From contig NZ_SDHX01000001.1 of the NCBI RefSeq assembly GCF_004118375.1, positions 496,001-560,000 of the forward strand: 64,000 bases of DNA. Reading direction: 5' to 3'. The notes beneath the pieces were generated by a model. It ran no database searches. It had not been told where the DNA came from and saw only the letters and a list, made by a program, of their open reading frames with translations. Shown one piece after another: positions 22,134-32,048 of the stretch (positions are counted from its first letter, which is position 1; every line of letters starts with the position of its first letter). This DNA comes from Oleiharenicola lentus (lineage in GTDB: Bacteria > Verrucomicrobiota > Verrucomicrobiia > Opitutales > Opitutaceae). Both the position numbers and the translations under genes were made by a program.

Positions 22134-23321
22134 ATGTCCTACCACGAAGATCGTTCCGCCTGGTTCTCGGGCCAAGGCCTTTGGTCGCACGTTCCGGAGT
22201 CGGATTGGAAGGACTGGACCTGGCAGCTGAAAAACCGGATCACGACCGTGGCCCAGCTGGAACGCTACCTGACGCTCACGCCGGAGGAGAAGGCGGGCTG
22301 TCTGTTCGCCAACCAGAAGCTGGCCCTCGCGATCACGCCCTATTTTTTCAACCTGATCGACCGGGACGACCCCCATTGCCCGATCCGCAAGCAAGTCATC
22401 CCGCGCAGCGACGAAATGGTGATCTCCTCCGGGGAGATGCTGGACTCGCTTGGCGAAGACAGCCACTCGCCCGTGCCCGGCCTGGTGCATCGCTATCCGG
22501 ACCGCGTGCTCTTTCTGGTGACAGACCGCTGTGCCTCCTATTGCCGCTACTGCACGCGCAGCCGGCTCGTGAGCAATGCGCAGGACTACAACTTCCATCC
22601 CGAATACGAGCAGGCGCTCCGCTACATCGAGGCGCACCCGGAAATCCGCGACGTCCTGCTCTCGGGCGGCGACCCGCTGCTGCTGTCCGACAAGAAGCTC
22701 GAACACCTGCTCGGCCGCCTGCGCGCGATCAAGCACGTCGAGTTCATCCGCATCGGCTCGCGCATCCCGGTATTCCTGCCGCAACGTATCACGCCGGAGC
22801 TGGGCGAGATTTTCCGCAAGCACGGCCCGATCTGGATGAGCATCCACGTCAACCACCCGCGCGAAGCCACGCAGGAGCTGAAGGACGCGTGCGAGCGCCT
22901 CGCCTTCGCCGGCGTGCCGCTGGGCAACCAAAGCGTGCTGCTCCGTGGTGTGAACGACGATCCCGAGGTGATGAAGGCCCTCGTCCACCGCCTGCTGCGC
23001 ATGCGCGTACGCCCTTACTACATCTACCAGATGGATCTCATCACCGGCGGCGCGCACTTCAAGGCCGACGTCCGCAAGGGCATCGAGATCATCAAGGCGC
23101 TGCGCGGTCACACGACCGGCTACGCGGTGCCGCAATATGTGATCGATGCCCCCGGCGGTGGCGGCAAGGTGCCGATCAATCCGGACTATCTGGAGCGGAT
23201 CACCGACGATGAGGTCGTCTTCCGCAATTTCGAGGGCAAGCAATTCCGTTATCCGCTCAAGGCTGAGCCGGTGCCGGAAAAATCCGCCGGCACCGTGATG
23301 CCGGCGGAGATTCACCTGTAA
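22134..23321 (+). CDS. kamA: Lysine 2,3-aminomutase, radical SAM/PLP enzyme
   Basis: A 395-residue KamA family protein. The radical SAM cluster cysteines are C133, C137 and C140 (CASYCRYC), and the PLP Lys is K345 in [10 protein letters not shown]. The two acidic residues that hold the lysine side chain in the clostridial enzyme (Asp293 and Asp330) correspond to D301 (YIYQMDL) and D338 (VIDAPGG), so lysine specificity is more likely than the glutamate 2,3-aminomutase type. It converts L-lysine to L-beta-lysine, used in catabolism or for N-acetyl-beta-lysine osmolyte. No ablB acetyltransferase or elongation factor P gene is adjacent. Confidence 0.93.
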   Translation: MSYHEDRSAWFSGQGLWSHVPESDWKDWTWQLKNRITTVAQLERYLTLTPEEKAGCLFANQKLALAITPYFFNLIDRDDPHCPIRKQVIPRSDEMVISSGEMLDSLGEDSHSPVPGLVHRYPDRVLFLVTDRCASYCRYCTRSRLVSNAQDYNFHPEYEQALRYIEAHPEIRDVLLSGGDPLLLSDKKLEHLLGRLRAIKHVEFIRIGSRIPVFLPQRITPELGEIFRKHGPIWMSIHVNHPREATQELKDACERLAFAGVPLGNQSVLLRGVNDDPEVMKALVHRLLRMRVRPYYIYQMDLITGGAHFKADVRKGIEIIKALRGHTTGYAVPQYVIDAPGGGGKVPINPDYLERITDDEVVFRNFEGKQFRYPLKAEPVPEKSAGTVMPAEIHL

Positions 23322-23361
23322 AGTCGGGTTTCGACCGGGTCGTCCGAACCGGACAGAGCAA

Positions 23362-24366
23362 TCATTCGATCAACTTTCCGGTGGACTCAGGGGGCGGGGT
23401 GCCGCGCTCTTTTGCGAAGGCGGAGATGAAGAGGGCGTTGGCGGCGCGGGCGAGGCGGTCGCTGTCGCGATAGTAGAGCGCGGGGGCGAACGTGACGGAG
23501 GTGGCTTTGGTTTTTTCCGAAACTTTTCCGTCGAGCGTGGTGCTCTTGCCGGTGCGACTGTCGCCTTCGACAAAGGGGACGTTGCCGGAGTCGAGGCGCT
23601 GGCTGAGGGCGATGATGGCAAACTCGGGCTGGCCGACGGCGGCGAAACGGTAGCGCGTGTGCTTGGCGGGGAGGTAGTGTGCGAAGGAAGTTTCGATGTT
23701 GGTGAAGAAGCGGCCGGTCTTCACGTCGGCGAAATCAACGACGATGTTTACTGAGAGCAGGTTGGCGTTGAATTCATTGCAGAGCATCACCTCGTGCAGC
23801 CGGGTGTTGGTGCCGAAGGTCATCGAGGCGGCCTTGAATCCTTCGAGGCGCTCGGGGTTGTCGATGTAGACGGGCATGCCGTGCGCACCGATCAGGACGG
23901 AATTCGACGAGGCGTTTTCGAGCAACCACGGGGAAGCGTGCTGGGCGCCTTCGAGTTTGGCGAAGTGTTTGCTGACTTTGATGGTGTCGAACGGAATCAC
24001 CTCGACGCCGGTGGTTTTCAGGTCCGCGAGCAGCTGGTCGTAGAGGCGGTCGGCGATGGCCTGGGCCTGCACGGTGTCGAGGGCGGGAATGACGAGGCCG
24101 CCGGATTTGTAGCCGCCGCGTGTGCTGACCGAGGCGCTCTTGCCGGTCAGGAATTCCACGGAAAAATTCACAACGGCGAGCCGCTTGATCTTCTTGAGAT
24201 TACCGCCGCGGGTGACGGCAACGAAGGCGTCGGCTTGCGCGGCGGGAGCCTGCGAGAAGTTAAAAGGCGCTGCGGCGCCGGCTTCCTTGTCCTTCTTGGC
24301 GAAGGCTGGAACGGTGAGCGCAAGCCCGAGGGCGAGGGTGGTGAGAAGACGATGGGAGGGGGGCAT
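23362..24366 (-). CDS. Hypothetical exported protein
   Basis: A 334-residue protein starting MPPSHRLLTTLALGLAL with a signal peptide ending about residue 23 (VPAFA). The mature part contains KRLAVVNFSVEFLTG and a repeated helical segment AQAIADRLYDQLLADLK, a layout reminiscent of CsgG/TolB-like secretion proteins, but similarity is too weak for an assignment. It starts 26 bases after the stop of the large repeat protein, so it is likely the last gene of that operon. Confidence 0.75.
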   Translation of the reverse strand: MPPSHRLLTTLALGLALTVPAFAKKDKEAGAAAPFNFSQAPAAQADAFVAVTRGGNLKKIKRLAVVNFSVEFLTGKSASVSTRGGYKSGGLVIPALDTVQAQAIADRLYDQLLADLKTTGVEVIPFDTIKVSKHFAKLEGAQHASPWLLENASSNSVLIGAHGMPVYIDNPERLEGFKAASMTFGTNTRLHEVMLCNEFNANLLSVNIVVDFADVKTGRFFTNIETSFAHYLPAKHTRYRFAAVGQPEFAIIALSQRLDSGNVPFVEGDSRTGKSTTLDGKVSEKTKATSVTFAPALYYRDSDRLARAANALFISAFAKERGTPPPESTGKLIE

Positions 24367-24392
24367 GAGGAAAAGGCGGGATGACCGGTGGA

Positions 24393-27300
24393 TTATTTTT
24401 CGGCGAGCAGGGCCTGGGCGGCTTTGTCGCCGGCGTCGGCGTGTTTTTTGAGGAGACGCAGCACTGCTTGATCGCGCGGGGGTTTGTCCTTCCAGAAGAG
24501 CGGCGCGTAGTCGTACTCGTCGTGCGTGTCGATGGCGTAGGGCTGGGCGTCGTTGAGCGCGGCGGGGGCGTGGCGTTGCAGGAAGGCGAGCAGCGGGTTG
24601 GCCTTGCCGGTCGCGGGATCGCGCCATTGGGCGATTTTGGCGGCAGCAAGGTCGGCGTAGGTTTCTGTGAGCCGCTTCGATTCCAGGGCCTGGACCAAGA
24701 GCGGGTAATACACCGGGGCGTTGACGGAGGACTGGGTGGCGAGCAGGAAGGCGAGCTCGATCTTGGCGGAGAGATGTCCTTTTTTGCTTTCCTCGACGAG
24801 CAGCCGATAGGGCGCAGGATTGTAGCGGCCGAGGTGGCGGAGCGAGGTGTGGGCGAGCGCGAGGCAATGCGCCTGCAGCGGGTCGGGTCGTTCGGGTGTC
24901 AAGGCGCATAGCCGCGTGGCCACCGAGAGAAAGGCGGTGCGCTGGGCCTTGCTTGGCTCGTCGTCCTCGACGGGGAATTCATGGCCGAGGGCAATGGCGA
25001 GTGCGAGCGGGTCGCGGGTCTCGCGCAGGCGGGCGAGGTAGGTCTCGGAAATGCCCGGTTCGTAGCGCTCGTCCTCTTCCTGCTGCAGCAGGTTTTGCGC
25101 CTCGGTCGGATTGGGTGTTTCCCGGGGTGGGAGCTGCGCGGCGCGCTCGATGCGTGCGGCTTGGAAGAGCAGTTCGGAAGTGTCGGGGTTGGTGGCGGTG
25201 TGCTCGCGCAGCACGCGCAGGAACCAGCTTTCGCCTTGGGGCGGATCGATGAGGAACGGCTGGGCGGTCGTGAGGTGCGCCGAGGTAGCGGACGACAAGG
25301 CCTCGACCATCGGCTTTACGAACCAGCCTCCGCGCAGGAAATCGAGGATGGCGTCGCCCGGGCCGGGCCGCTGAATCCAGGCGGCGACAAAGTGTTCCCG
25401 GTGATCAACCGGAATCTGTTCGGCATACTTCATCGCCAGCGGGGCGTTGGCCAGGGAACAGGTGAACAGCGTGCTGACCAGCTGACAGAGGGCGTCGGAT
25501 TCGCCGGCGTCGGCGCGGCGGACGAGTTCGCGATAGGCCGGGAGGTGGCCGTTGAGGACGAAGGCGCGCAACAGCCAGATTGAATCGCGCACGCCGGTGT
25601 TTTCCGCGGTGAACTCCCAGATGGTGAGGGAATCGTTTCCGGCGCGGTCGGCGGCCGAGGGCGTGAGCGGGCCCTTCGGCGAGTCCGGTCCAATGATCCA
25701 TGCGTAGAGCTGTTCGCGGGTGGCGGGGGGCAAGGCGGCAAGGGCGGCGGCGTCGCCACGGATGCGGGCGGCCAGACTGGCAAGGTCGCGGTTTTCGGGG
25801 GCGATCACCCGGAGCGCCTGCTCGACCTCGAGGCGGATGGCGGGGTCGAGCTCTGCGGCGGCGGGCAATTGGGACAGCGCGCTGGCGTGGAATCTGGCCG
25901 CCTCGTCCAGATTGCGGGGCTGCCCGAGGCCGAACGCGGCACAATAGGCGCGCGCGAGCAGAATGCCGGCGCGGGTTTCCGCGTCATCCGGGGCGGCAAA
26001 TTTCTCCTCGTAGGCGAGGTAGGTTGAAATCCGGTGGCGGAGGTTTGCTTTTTCCATTTCCACGCAAGCCCGGGCGATCTGGCGGGAGGGCGGTTGGTTC
26101 CAGAACGAATCCGGCAGGGCGAAGAGAAAATTCTCCACCTCGATTTGGTCGGCCGGCCACTCATAGCGGGGCGAGCCGAAAGCCTGAAGCCGGGTGATGG
26201 CGGGGGCGACCCAGCGGGCCGTGTGGGGGGAATCGAGCAGGCCGCCGCGCCAGCCCGGGCCGAGTCGGGCGAGGACGAGTTCGGCTTCGAAGGCTTTGTG
26301 CAGTCTCATCGAATCCAGGTCGCGGGCGGCGGCGATGGCTTGGGCGACGCTGGGGCGCTCGGTGAGCGCGGTATAGGCGATGAGCGAACGGGCCAGCAAC
26401 CGGGTGGCGGATTTGTCCAGTTTCTCGAAGGCGGAGTTGCGGGCTTCGCCAGTCAGCGTGTTGGCGGCAAGCCAGGCCCGGGCCTCGGGGTTGTCTCCGA
26501 TCGCGGCGAGCGCGGTCGCGAGGTTGTCCTGCAGCCGTCCGCCGGGTTGGGTGATCGCGGTCCAAATGGCGGCGCGCACCGGGTCGGTGGCGCGGGTCAG
26601 GGAGATCCGCAGCTGGAGGCGCTGGTCCTTGGACAGTCTGGCGCGCTCGGCGTAGGAATTGGCCAACGGCTCGATGGATTCGGCCAGGCTTGGGTGGGAT
26701 TGGCTGAGCCGGAGCAGGCTGCGAAGCACATCGTAGGCGTCCGCCATCCGGCAGCCGGGCACCGACAACGCGGCGGAAAATTGGCGGAGGGCTGCGCCAG
26801 CGTCCGCCGGATGCTCGGGGTTTTGGGCGTCGGCGGAAAGCAGGCCGAGGGTGATTTGCGCGGCGGCGCTGTTGGTCGATTGGCGGAGAAACGCGAGCAC
26901 CGCCCCGTTGCTTTCGCGACGGGGAAAGGCGGCGTCGGTGGGGAACCGGGCGCTCATGGCCCGGTAACGCAGGATCGCCTCGCCATCGGTCCGGAGTTCG
27001 GGGCTGTCGGCCTGTTGGATCGCCAGGGAAAGCTCCGCTTCGGCCGCCATGAGGTTGCGGCCGGGCGCGATGTCGAGCGTGGCGAAGTCTCCCTCCAGAT
27101 GCACGAGGGCGCGCAACAGGTGGGCATGGTAGAAGAAGTCGCGGTGGTTGAAGCCCAAAAACTCCTTGGGTCCGTATTTTTTCACCGCGCGGCCTATCCG
27201 CTCGAAATCCGCCGCAGCCTCGAGCCGGCGTGCGGAATTCACCTCGACCTCCTCCTTTAAAATCAGATGGGACGCCTCCCAGAGGGCTTCGTAGGCCGTC

Positions 27301-28370
27301 GGCCCCTCGCAAGTCCGGAGCAGAAGCAGCGCGACGTCGTCGCGCGCGCCGGGGATCTTTTTCCGCACGTGCAGCCGGGCCAGCAACCGCCGGGCTTCGT
27401 CCTGCACGGTGGCCGTGTAGATGCCGTCCGCATCGCCGGGAATGCGCGAGGGATTTTCGAGCAGGGCCTTGAGCGACGCCACATATTCGCCGGTCGTATC
27501 GGGGTAGGAGGCGATCATCGCCCCGATGAAATACGTGCCGATATACGGCACTTTGTTTTTCACGAGTTCCAGCAGCCGGCGGACCTGGACCGACCGCTCC
27601 TCGAAAGTAATGCGCCGGGGAAACTGATACTCCATGCCGCACTCACCGTCGTGCTGGATCCAGAGCGCCAGCAGAAGCGCATCGACCCAGTTCTCCTTCG
27701 CGACACCCTCCTCGAGCCAGCCCATGATCGCTTCCGGTCCGGTGAGGCTGTCGATGGACCGGCGCACGCGATGCAGCCGTTCGCCATAGGAATTCATGGT
27801 CTGCGGATCGAGCAGCTGCGGGATCGCCCCGAGCAGACAGGCTTGGCGTTCGGTCGATGTGCCATCTCCCGCCCGGGCATAATAGTTGAAGGCCATCTCC
27901 GAGGCATCGACCCCATCGGCCAGAAACATTCCCCCGGTGCCGGCGAAATACTCGCCGACGCGCAACAGCGACCGCGAGTCGCCCGTCTTGGCCGGTTCAT
28001 AGATCCGGTCAAACTCCGCGCGCTTCTCCGCCTCGAGCTCCGCGTCGAGTTTGGCCATCAGGCGCTGGTGGTCCGCATCGTCCTGGACCTGCGCGCGGGC
28101 GGCGGATTCGTCCTGGGCCGGCCTTTCGGTGTTCGGCGCATGCCGGGCATTGTAGCGGTCGATCAATCCCTGCCACGCGCTCCAATCGGCCGTCGAGCTG
28201 GGGCCAGGTCCGGTGAAGGTCGGGTTGTTGTTCCGGTGATTGGCTGTCTCCTCCCGGATGCGCCGGGTGTTGAACTCGTCGTAGGTCTCACCCCGGTGCT
28301 GGGTGACCTGGGCCCGGAGGTGGGGCGTGAGTGCGGCCAGAATCACGAAGCAGGCGGCGACGCGGAACAT
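24393..28370 (-). CDS. Very large exported helical-repeat (Sel1/TPR-like) protein
   Basis: From the ATG at 28370 the protein has 1325 residues. A signal peptide (about 1-20, ending LRA) is followed by a charged region and then helical repeats for the rest of the length, with Sel1-like units such as AFNYYARAGDG and AYCAAFGLGQPRNLDEAARF. No catalytic motif is seen. It should be a periplasmic or outer-membrane-associated scaffold. It follows the SIMPL-domain gene by 79 bases and precedes another exported protein, so the three are probably one transcript. Confidence 0.8.
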   Translation of the reverse strand: MFRVAACFVILAALTPHLRAQVTQHRGETYDEFNTRRIREETANHRNNNPTFTGPGPSSTADWSAWQGLIDRYNARHAPNTERPAQDESAARAQVQDDADHQRLMAKLDAELEAEKRAEFDRIYEPAKTGDSRSLLRVGEYFAGTGGMFLADGVDASEMAFNYYARAGDGTSTERQACLLGAIPQLLDPQTMNSYGERLHRVRRSIDSLTGPEAIMGWLEEGVAKENWVDALLLALWIQHDGECGMEYQFPRRITFEERSVQVRRLLELVKNKVPYIGTYFIGAMIASYPDTTGEYVASLKALLENPSRIPGDADGIYTATVQDEARRLLARLHVRKKIPGARDDVALLLLRTCEGPTAYEALWEASHLILKEEVEVNSARRLEAAADFERIGRAVKKYGPKEFLGFNHRDFFYHAHLLRALVHLEGDFATLDIAPGRNLMAAEAELSLAIQQADSPELRTDGEAILRYRAMSARFPTDAAFPRRESNGAVLAFLRQSTNSAAAQITLGLLSADAQNPEHPADAGAALRQFSAALSVPGCRMADAYDVLRSLLRLSQSHPSLAESIEPLANSYAERARLSKDQRLQLRISLTRATDPVRAAIWTAITQPGGRLQDNLATALAAIGDNPEARAWLAANTLTGEARNSAFEKLDKSATRLLARSLIAYTALTERPSVAQAIAAARDLDSMRLHKAFEAELVLARLGPGWRGGLLDSPHTARWVAPAITRLQAFGSPRYEWPADQIEVENFLFALPDSFWNQPPSRQIARACVEMEKANLRHRISTYLAYEEKFAAPDDAETRAGILLARAYCAAFGLGQPRNLDEAARFHASALSQLPAAAELDPAIRLEVEQALRVIAPENRDLASLAARIRGDAAALAALPPATREQLYAWIIGPDSPKGPLTPSAADRAGNDSLTIWEFTAENTGVRDSIWLLRAFVLNGHLPAYRELVRRADAGESDALCQLVSTLFTCSLANAPLAMKYAEQIPVDHREHFVAAWIQRPGPGDAILDFLRGGWFVKPMVEALSSATSAHLTTAQPFLIDPPQGESWFLRVLREHTATNPDTSELLFQAARIERAAQLPPRETPNPTEAQNLLQQEEDERYEPGISETYLARLRETRDPLALAIALGHEFPVEDDEPSKAQRTAFLSVATRLCALTPERPDPLQAHCLALAHTSLRHLGRYNPAPYRLLVEESKKGHLSAKIELAFLLATQSSVNAPVYYPLLVQALESKRLTETYADLAAAKIAQWRDPATGKANPLLAFLQRHAPAALNDAQPYAIDTHDEYDYAPLFWKDKPPRDQAVLRLLKKHADAGDKAAQALLAEK

Positions 28371-28449
28371 GGTGCGGACGGATACGGGCAGGACCGGCAA
28401 AGATCAAGGATGCTTGCCCGCATCCGGGCGCCGCAGTGGCAGGGACGGC

Positions 28450-29199
28450 CTACTTCATCGCGAAGGTCGCGGTGATGGTGGCGATGATCGTCTTCTCGAC
28501 GGCGGATGTGTCGTTGTTGCCCTCCCAGCTCGTGGCGGTGGAGTGCAACGGATTGATCTGCACCACGCCCATCTTCGCGTTGCGCAGCGCCTCGATCTGC
28601 CGGTTGCCCTGCACGGCGATCTGCTCGGCGCGGGTGCGGGCGTCGCGCGTGGCCTCGGCCATCATCTCGACCTTGGCCTCGCCGGCCTTGGTGTAGATGA
28701 AATCGAAACCGCCCGATACGAAGGCCACGTCCTGACGCAGCAGCTCCCCGGACTCGCCCGCGAGCTTGGGCAGCAAATCCACATTTTCCGACTGCACCTC
28801 GATCGAGTGGCTCAGGCGGTAGCCGACGCGCACGTTCGTCACGGTGTCGTCCTCTTCGTGGCGCTGTTTCGCGACGAGTTCACGAACCTCGGCGGGGGAG
28901 GCGGCGAACCCGGTGATGCCGCGGGCGGAGAAAAAGGCCGCGACCTTGGCGTGGTCGGCGCGGAGTTTTTCCTGGGCTTCGACCAGGGTGGGGGCTTCGA
29001 CGGAAAAGCTCGCCCGCCAGATCACGAGATCGGAGCGGACATTTTTCCGGGCGGAGCCGGTGACGTTGATGACTTGGGACTCGGCGATGCGGGTCCAGGC
29101 GTTGGCGAGCACAGTGGCGGCGAAAACCAGTCCGGCGGAGAGCGCCAGACCGGCGAGCACCCCGAAGAGGTGCGGACGGGAGACAGACGGCGGGTTCAT
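28450..29199 (-). CDS. SIMPL-domain (DUF541) periplasmic protein
   Basis: A 249-residue protein; the start MNPPSVSRPHLFG is chosen because a membrane-spanning signal segment follows (about 11-33). The mature domain INVTGSARKNVRSDLVIWRASFSVEAPT plus the later EMMAEATRDARTRAEQIA and ALRNAKMGVVQINP matches the SIMPL/DUF541 family (YggE-like). These are envelope proteins of poorly known function. It is the first gene of the three-gene exported cluster. Confidence 0.88.
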   Translation of the reverse strand: MNPPSVSRPHLFGVLAGLALSAGLVFAATVLANAWTRIAESQVINVTGSARKNVRSDLVIWRASFSVEAPTLVEAQEKLRADHAKVAAFFSARGITGFAASPAEVRELVAKQRHEEDDTVTNVRVGYRLSHSIEVQSENVDLLPKLAGESGELLRQDVAFVSGGFDFIYTKAGEAKVEMMAEATRDARTRAEQIAVQGNRQIEALRNAKMGVVQINPLHSTATSWEGNNDTSAVEKTIIATITATFAMK

Positions 29200-29500
29200 T
29201 TTATGCGGGCATGCGAAGGGCAGGGCAGACAGCCTTGCCCCCTTTTGGAACCTCACCGCGCGTAACCAACTGGCTCCCAACGTTCAATGCCAGTCATTTC
29301 CTAAACAACTTATTCACAAAAATTCCTGCGGAAATATTCAACGTTTTCGAATCACCCCGCGTCTATCCTAACGACATCAGTGCGCGTTCATCGCAACGAA
29401 CATTGTTTGTAGTTCTTACGGTTTGCTTGGTGTTAGGTCATGCAGGGCGTCCCGCAAGGGGCGCCCTTCATGATTTCCGGGAGTCGCGATCGGGCCGGAA
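29200..29500. other. Intergenic region, locally A+T-rich
   Basis: A 301-base stretch between the start of the SIMPL gene and the end of a TonB receptor gene, both on the minus strand. Bases ~29280-29430 are clearly more A+T-rich than the surroundings and probably hold the SIMPL operon promoter, though I see no convincing -35/-10 pair. A hairpin at 29444-29467 lies just after the receptor gene. No credible small gene was found. Confidence 0.6.
29444..29467 (-). terminator. Candidate terminator hairpin after the TonB receptor
   Basis: On the minus strand AGGGCGCCCC and GGGACGCCCT pair (one mismatch) around a TTGC loop, starting about 34 bases past the receptor stop. There is no T tract, so it may be a transcript-end stabiliser rather than a true Rho-independent terminator. 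Confidence 0.4.
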
Positions 29501-31948
29501 TCAGAAATTCCAAGTGACCGTGAGCTTGCCGGATGCGTCGGGCGCTTTGGTCACAAGGTTGTTGTGGGAAAAAAGCGGGTCGGCCCCAAGGAAGTAATCC
29601 TCGCCGAACAAGTTCTCGGCAGAGAGGCGCACCGTGAGCGGTCCCTGCTTCCAGTGGACGCTTCCGCGCCAGACCAGTGACTCCGGCAGCACCAGGGTGC
29701 GCTCGAAGTTGTGGTAGAAGGCATGGCTCCAAACCGCGCCAACCGAGCAACCCCACGCCGGCGTGACTTGCCACGCGACGTCGAGCTTGGCCTGGGTTTC
29801 CGGCGTTCCCGGGTAGATCAGCTGCGGATTCAGCGCCGGGGTCGGCGTGACGCCGGCGTCAAACGTCGCGGCCTCCAGCGCAATGCGCTCGGCCGGGGCG
29901 TAGCGGGCGCGGAAGCCGAGTGGGTCCAGCCGGAACACGCGTTGCGAACCGGCGGAGGCGATGACGCTGAAGTCCTGTGTCGGCGCCCAGGTGAGTTCCA
30001 GTTCGGCGCCGCGGCCGCTCAGGCTTTCGGCGCGGTTTTCGCGGTCGTTGAAGCGGGCATTCTCCCACTCGTAGCCGGCGAGACCCGCGAAGAGATGACC
30101 GTCGAGCAAAGAAACCTTCGCGCCGAGTTCCGTGAGCTCGGCGGAGGCGAAGTTGCTCTTGCTGTTAACCGTGCCGCCCTGGCCGGGCTGGAGCGCGGTG
30201 CCGCGCTGGTAGCTGGCATAGAGATTGGTGTTGGCCCATGGAGTCCAGGCGACGCTGAGTGCGCCCGAACCATGGTGCTTCTCGCCGCTGCGCCCGGCGG
30301 CCTCGCGCTGGGCGAGGGTGGCACGCCCGACCTCAACGGGCAGGTCAGCCCGGTAGTTCACCGTCTCGGCCCGCAGCGAGAGGAACGTGTCGAGCGTCTC
30401 GTGCCAGCGGGTGCGCGCCGTGGCGAAGAGCGCGCCCTGCCAAAGATCCGACTCGGTGCTACCGCCGATGCCGGTGGACCAGAGGTTGCGTCCGTTCGGA
30501 TCGGGATCGCGTCCTGCCGGGACGCGGCTGTTGGCGGAGATCGTAGCGCGGGAAATGTCCCGCCGGTTGAAGGGCTCGGCGGCGAAGTCCTGCAGCATCC
30601 ACGCGTAAGTGTAGCGCAGGCCGGCACCGTAAGTGAGCGTGGTGTCGCGGGGCGACAGGCCGCGCTGCTCCACGAGCAGCTTGTTGTCCACCACCAGCTG
30701 CTCCGTCTGCACGCCGTAGCCGTAGCTCGAGTGCTTGTCGGTGCGGAGTTTTTCCACCAGCGATTTCCAGGTGACCGTGCGGTCGGTGTCGTGGGTCGAA
30801 ACCAGGTCGAGGAACCACAGGAAGTCACGCGAGTCGGCGAAGTCATTGGGATCCGACAACACGCTGGAGCCGTCGATTTTATCGGTGAGCGCCGTGCCGC
30901 CGGCATTGAAATACGCCTGCGTGTAGCGGTAGCCGCCGTCCACGGCGCGGCGGTCCTCCATCAGCGCTCGCAGGCCCGGCGCGATGCGCGCCTCGGCCAC
31001 GGCGGCCGGCAGGATGAGCGCGCGAAAATTGGCCGGTTGTCCGGTGAACGCGCCCGGGGCGGTGAGCAGGTCGCGGTCGGCGATGCCGCCCCAGGCGGCG
31101 CTCGCGATGTTCTGCGGTTCACCGATGAGGTATTCGCCGCGGTCGATGAGATCCTGGGTGACGCGGTTCCAGCCGGGGTTCTCGTTGCTGTGAAAATCGT
31201 AGTATTCCGCCCCGGTGAAGAGGCTGAGGTGCTCGCTGAGCCGCACCTTGAGTGCGGCGTAGGCGGAGAAGTAGTCATTGCCGACGTTCTTCCAGTAACT
31301 GTCCGCCTGCTGGCCGGTGAGGGACACGCGGTAGGCCGCTGGTTTGCCGCCCAGCAGAAAGGGACTCCCGTAGTCCAGCTGCGCGTGCCGGAGGTTGTGC
31401 GAGCCGACGGTCACCGCGAGGGAACCACGCGCCCGGTCGAAGTAGGGGGATTTGGGGATGAAGTTGGCGTAGCCACCTTCGGGCACCGGGCCGAGATGGG
31501 CGGGGGCGGGGCCTTTCACGAGATCGAGCGCCTCAAGTGAGCCGAAGGAAACGGGCATCTCGTTGCGCTGATAGGCACGGCCCATGCCGTTGAAGAACAC
31601 GCCGGCCTTGGCGCCGCGCAGGTAGGGTGTTCCGGCGATGCCGAAATAATTGGCCGGCTGCGTGCCGGCGCCGATGCGGCCCAGGTCGCCGAGGCTTTGC
31701 AGGTCGAAACGGCGCATCAGCTCGGGCGTGATCACGGTCACCGCGCGCGGCAGTTCGAGCGCGGTCAGGCCCGGGCCAAACACCGAATCCACCGGCCGCG
31801 AGGTCGGCAGGACATCGCCCGCACGGTAGCCGGCGCTCTCCGTGATGATGAACTTCTCCAGCACCGTCACCGGCCCGCCCGCCGTCTGCGCATGGGCAGC
31901 GACGGCTCCGCAGACCAGAAGCAGGGAAAGTGCAGGGGTGACCTTCAT
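29501..31948 (-). CDS. TonB-dependent outer-membrane receptor
   Basis: About 815 residues from MKVTPALSLLLVCG (signal peptide ending AHA near residue 20); an ATG five codons upstream is an alternative. The plug domain has LELPRAVTVITPELMRRF, YFGIAGTPYLRG and LVKGPAPAHLGPVPEGGYANFI. The barrel ends TWNF with the usual terminal aromatic. It imports an unknown ligand using TonB energy. No FecR/sigma pair is present. It lies 100 bases downstream of the RND pump gene on the same strand and may share its transcript. Confidence 0.93.
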   Translation of the reverse strand: MKVTPALSLLLVCGAVAAHAQTAGGPVTVLEKFIITESAGYRAGDVLPTSRPVDSVFGPGLTALELPRAVTVITPELMRRFDLQSLGDLGRIGAGTQPANYFGIAGTPYLRGAKAGVFFNGMGRAYQRNEMPVSFGSLEALDLVKGPAPAHLGPVPEGGYANFIPKSPYFDRARGSLAVTVGSHNLRHAQLDYGSPFLLGGKPAAYRVSLTGQQADSYWKNVGNDYFSAYAALKVRLSEHLSLFTGAEYYDFHSNENPGWNRVTQDLIDRGEYLIGEPQNIASAAWGGIADRDLLTAPGAFTGQPANFRALILPAAVAEARIAPGLRALMEDRRAVDGGYRYTQAYFNAGGTALTDKIDGSSVLSDPNDFADSRDFLWFLDLVSTHDTDRTVTWKSLVEKLRTDKHSSYGYGVQTEQLVVDNKLLVEQRGLSPRDTTLTYGAGLRYTYAWMLQDFAAEPFNRRDISRATISANSRVPAGRDPDPNGRNLWSTGIGGSTESDLWQGALFATARTRWHETLDTFLSLRAETVNYRADLPVEVGRATLAQREAAGRSGEKHHGSGALSVAWTPWANTNLYASYQRGTALQPGQGGTVNSKSNFASAELTELGAKVSLLDGHLFAGLAGYEWENARFNDRENRAESLSGRGAELELTWAPTQDFSVIASAGSQRVFRLDPLGFRARYAPAERIALEAATFDAGVTPTPALNPQLIYPGTPETQAKLDVAWQVTPAWGCSVGAVWSHAFYHNFERTLVLPESLVWRGSVHWKQGPLTVRLSAENLFGEDYFLGADPLFSHNNLVTKAPDASGKLTVTWNF

Positions 31949-32048
31949 CGGAAAAAACCGCATCTGGGCACGGCGGCCGGGCCTTGTCCACCGCAAGTTA
32001 AGTCATCGGTTTAATATAACTAACGCTGTGCGGTTTGCGCGGCGTGGA

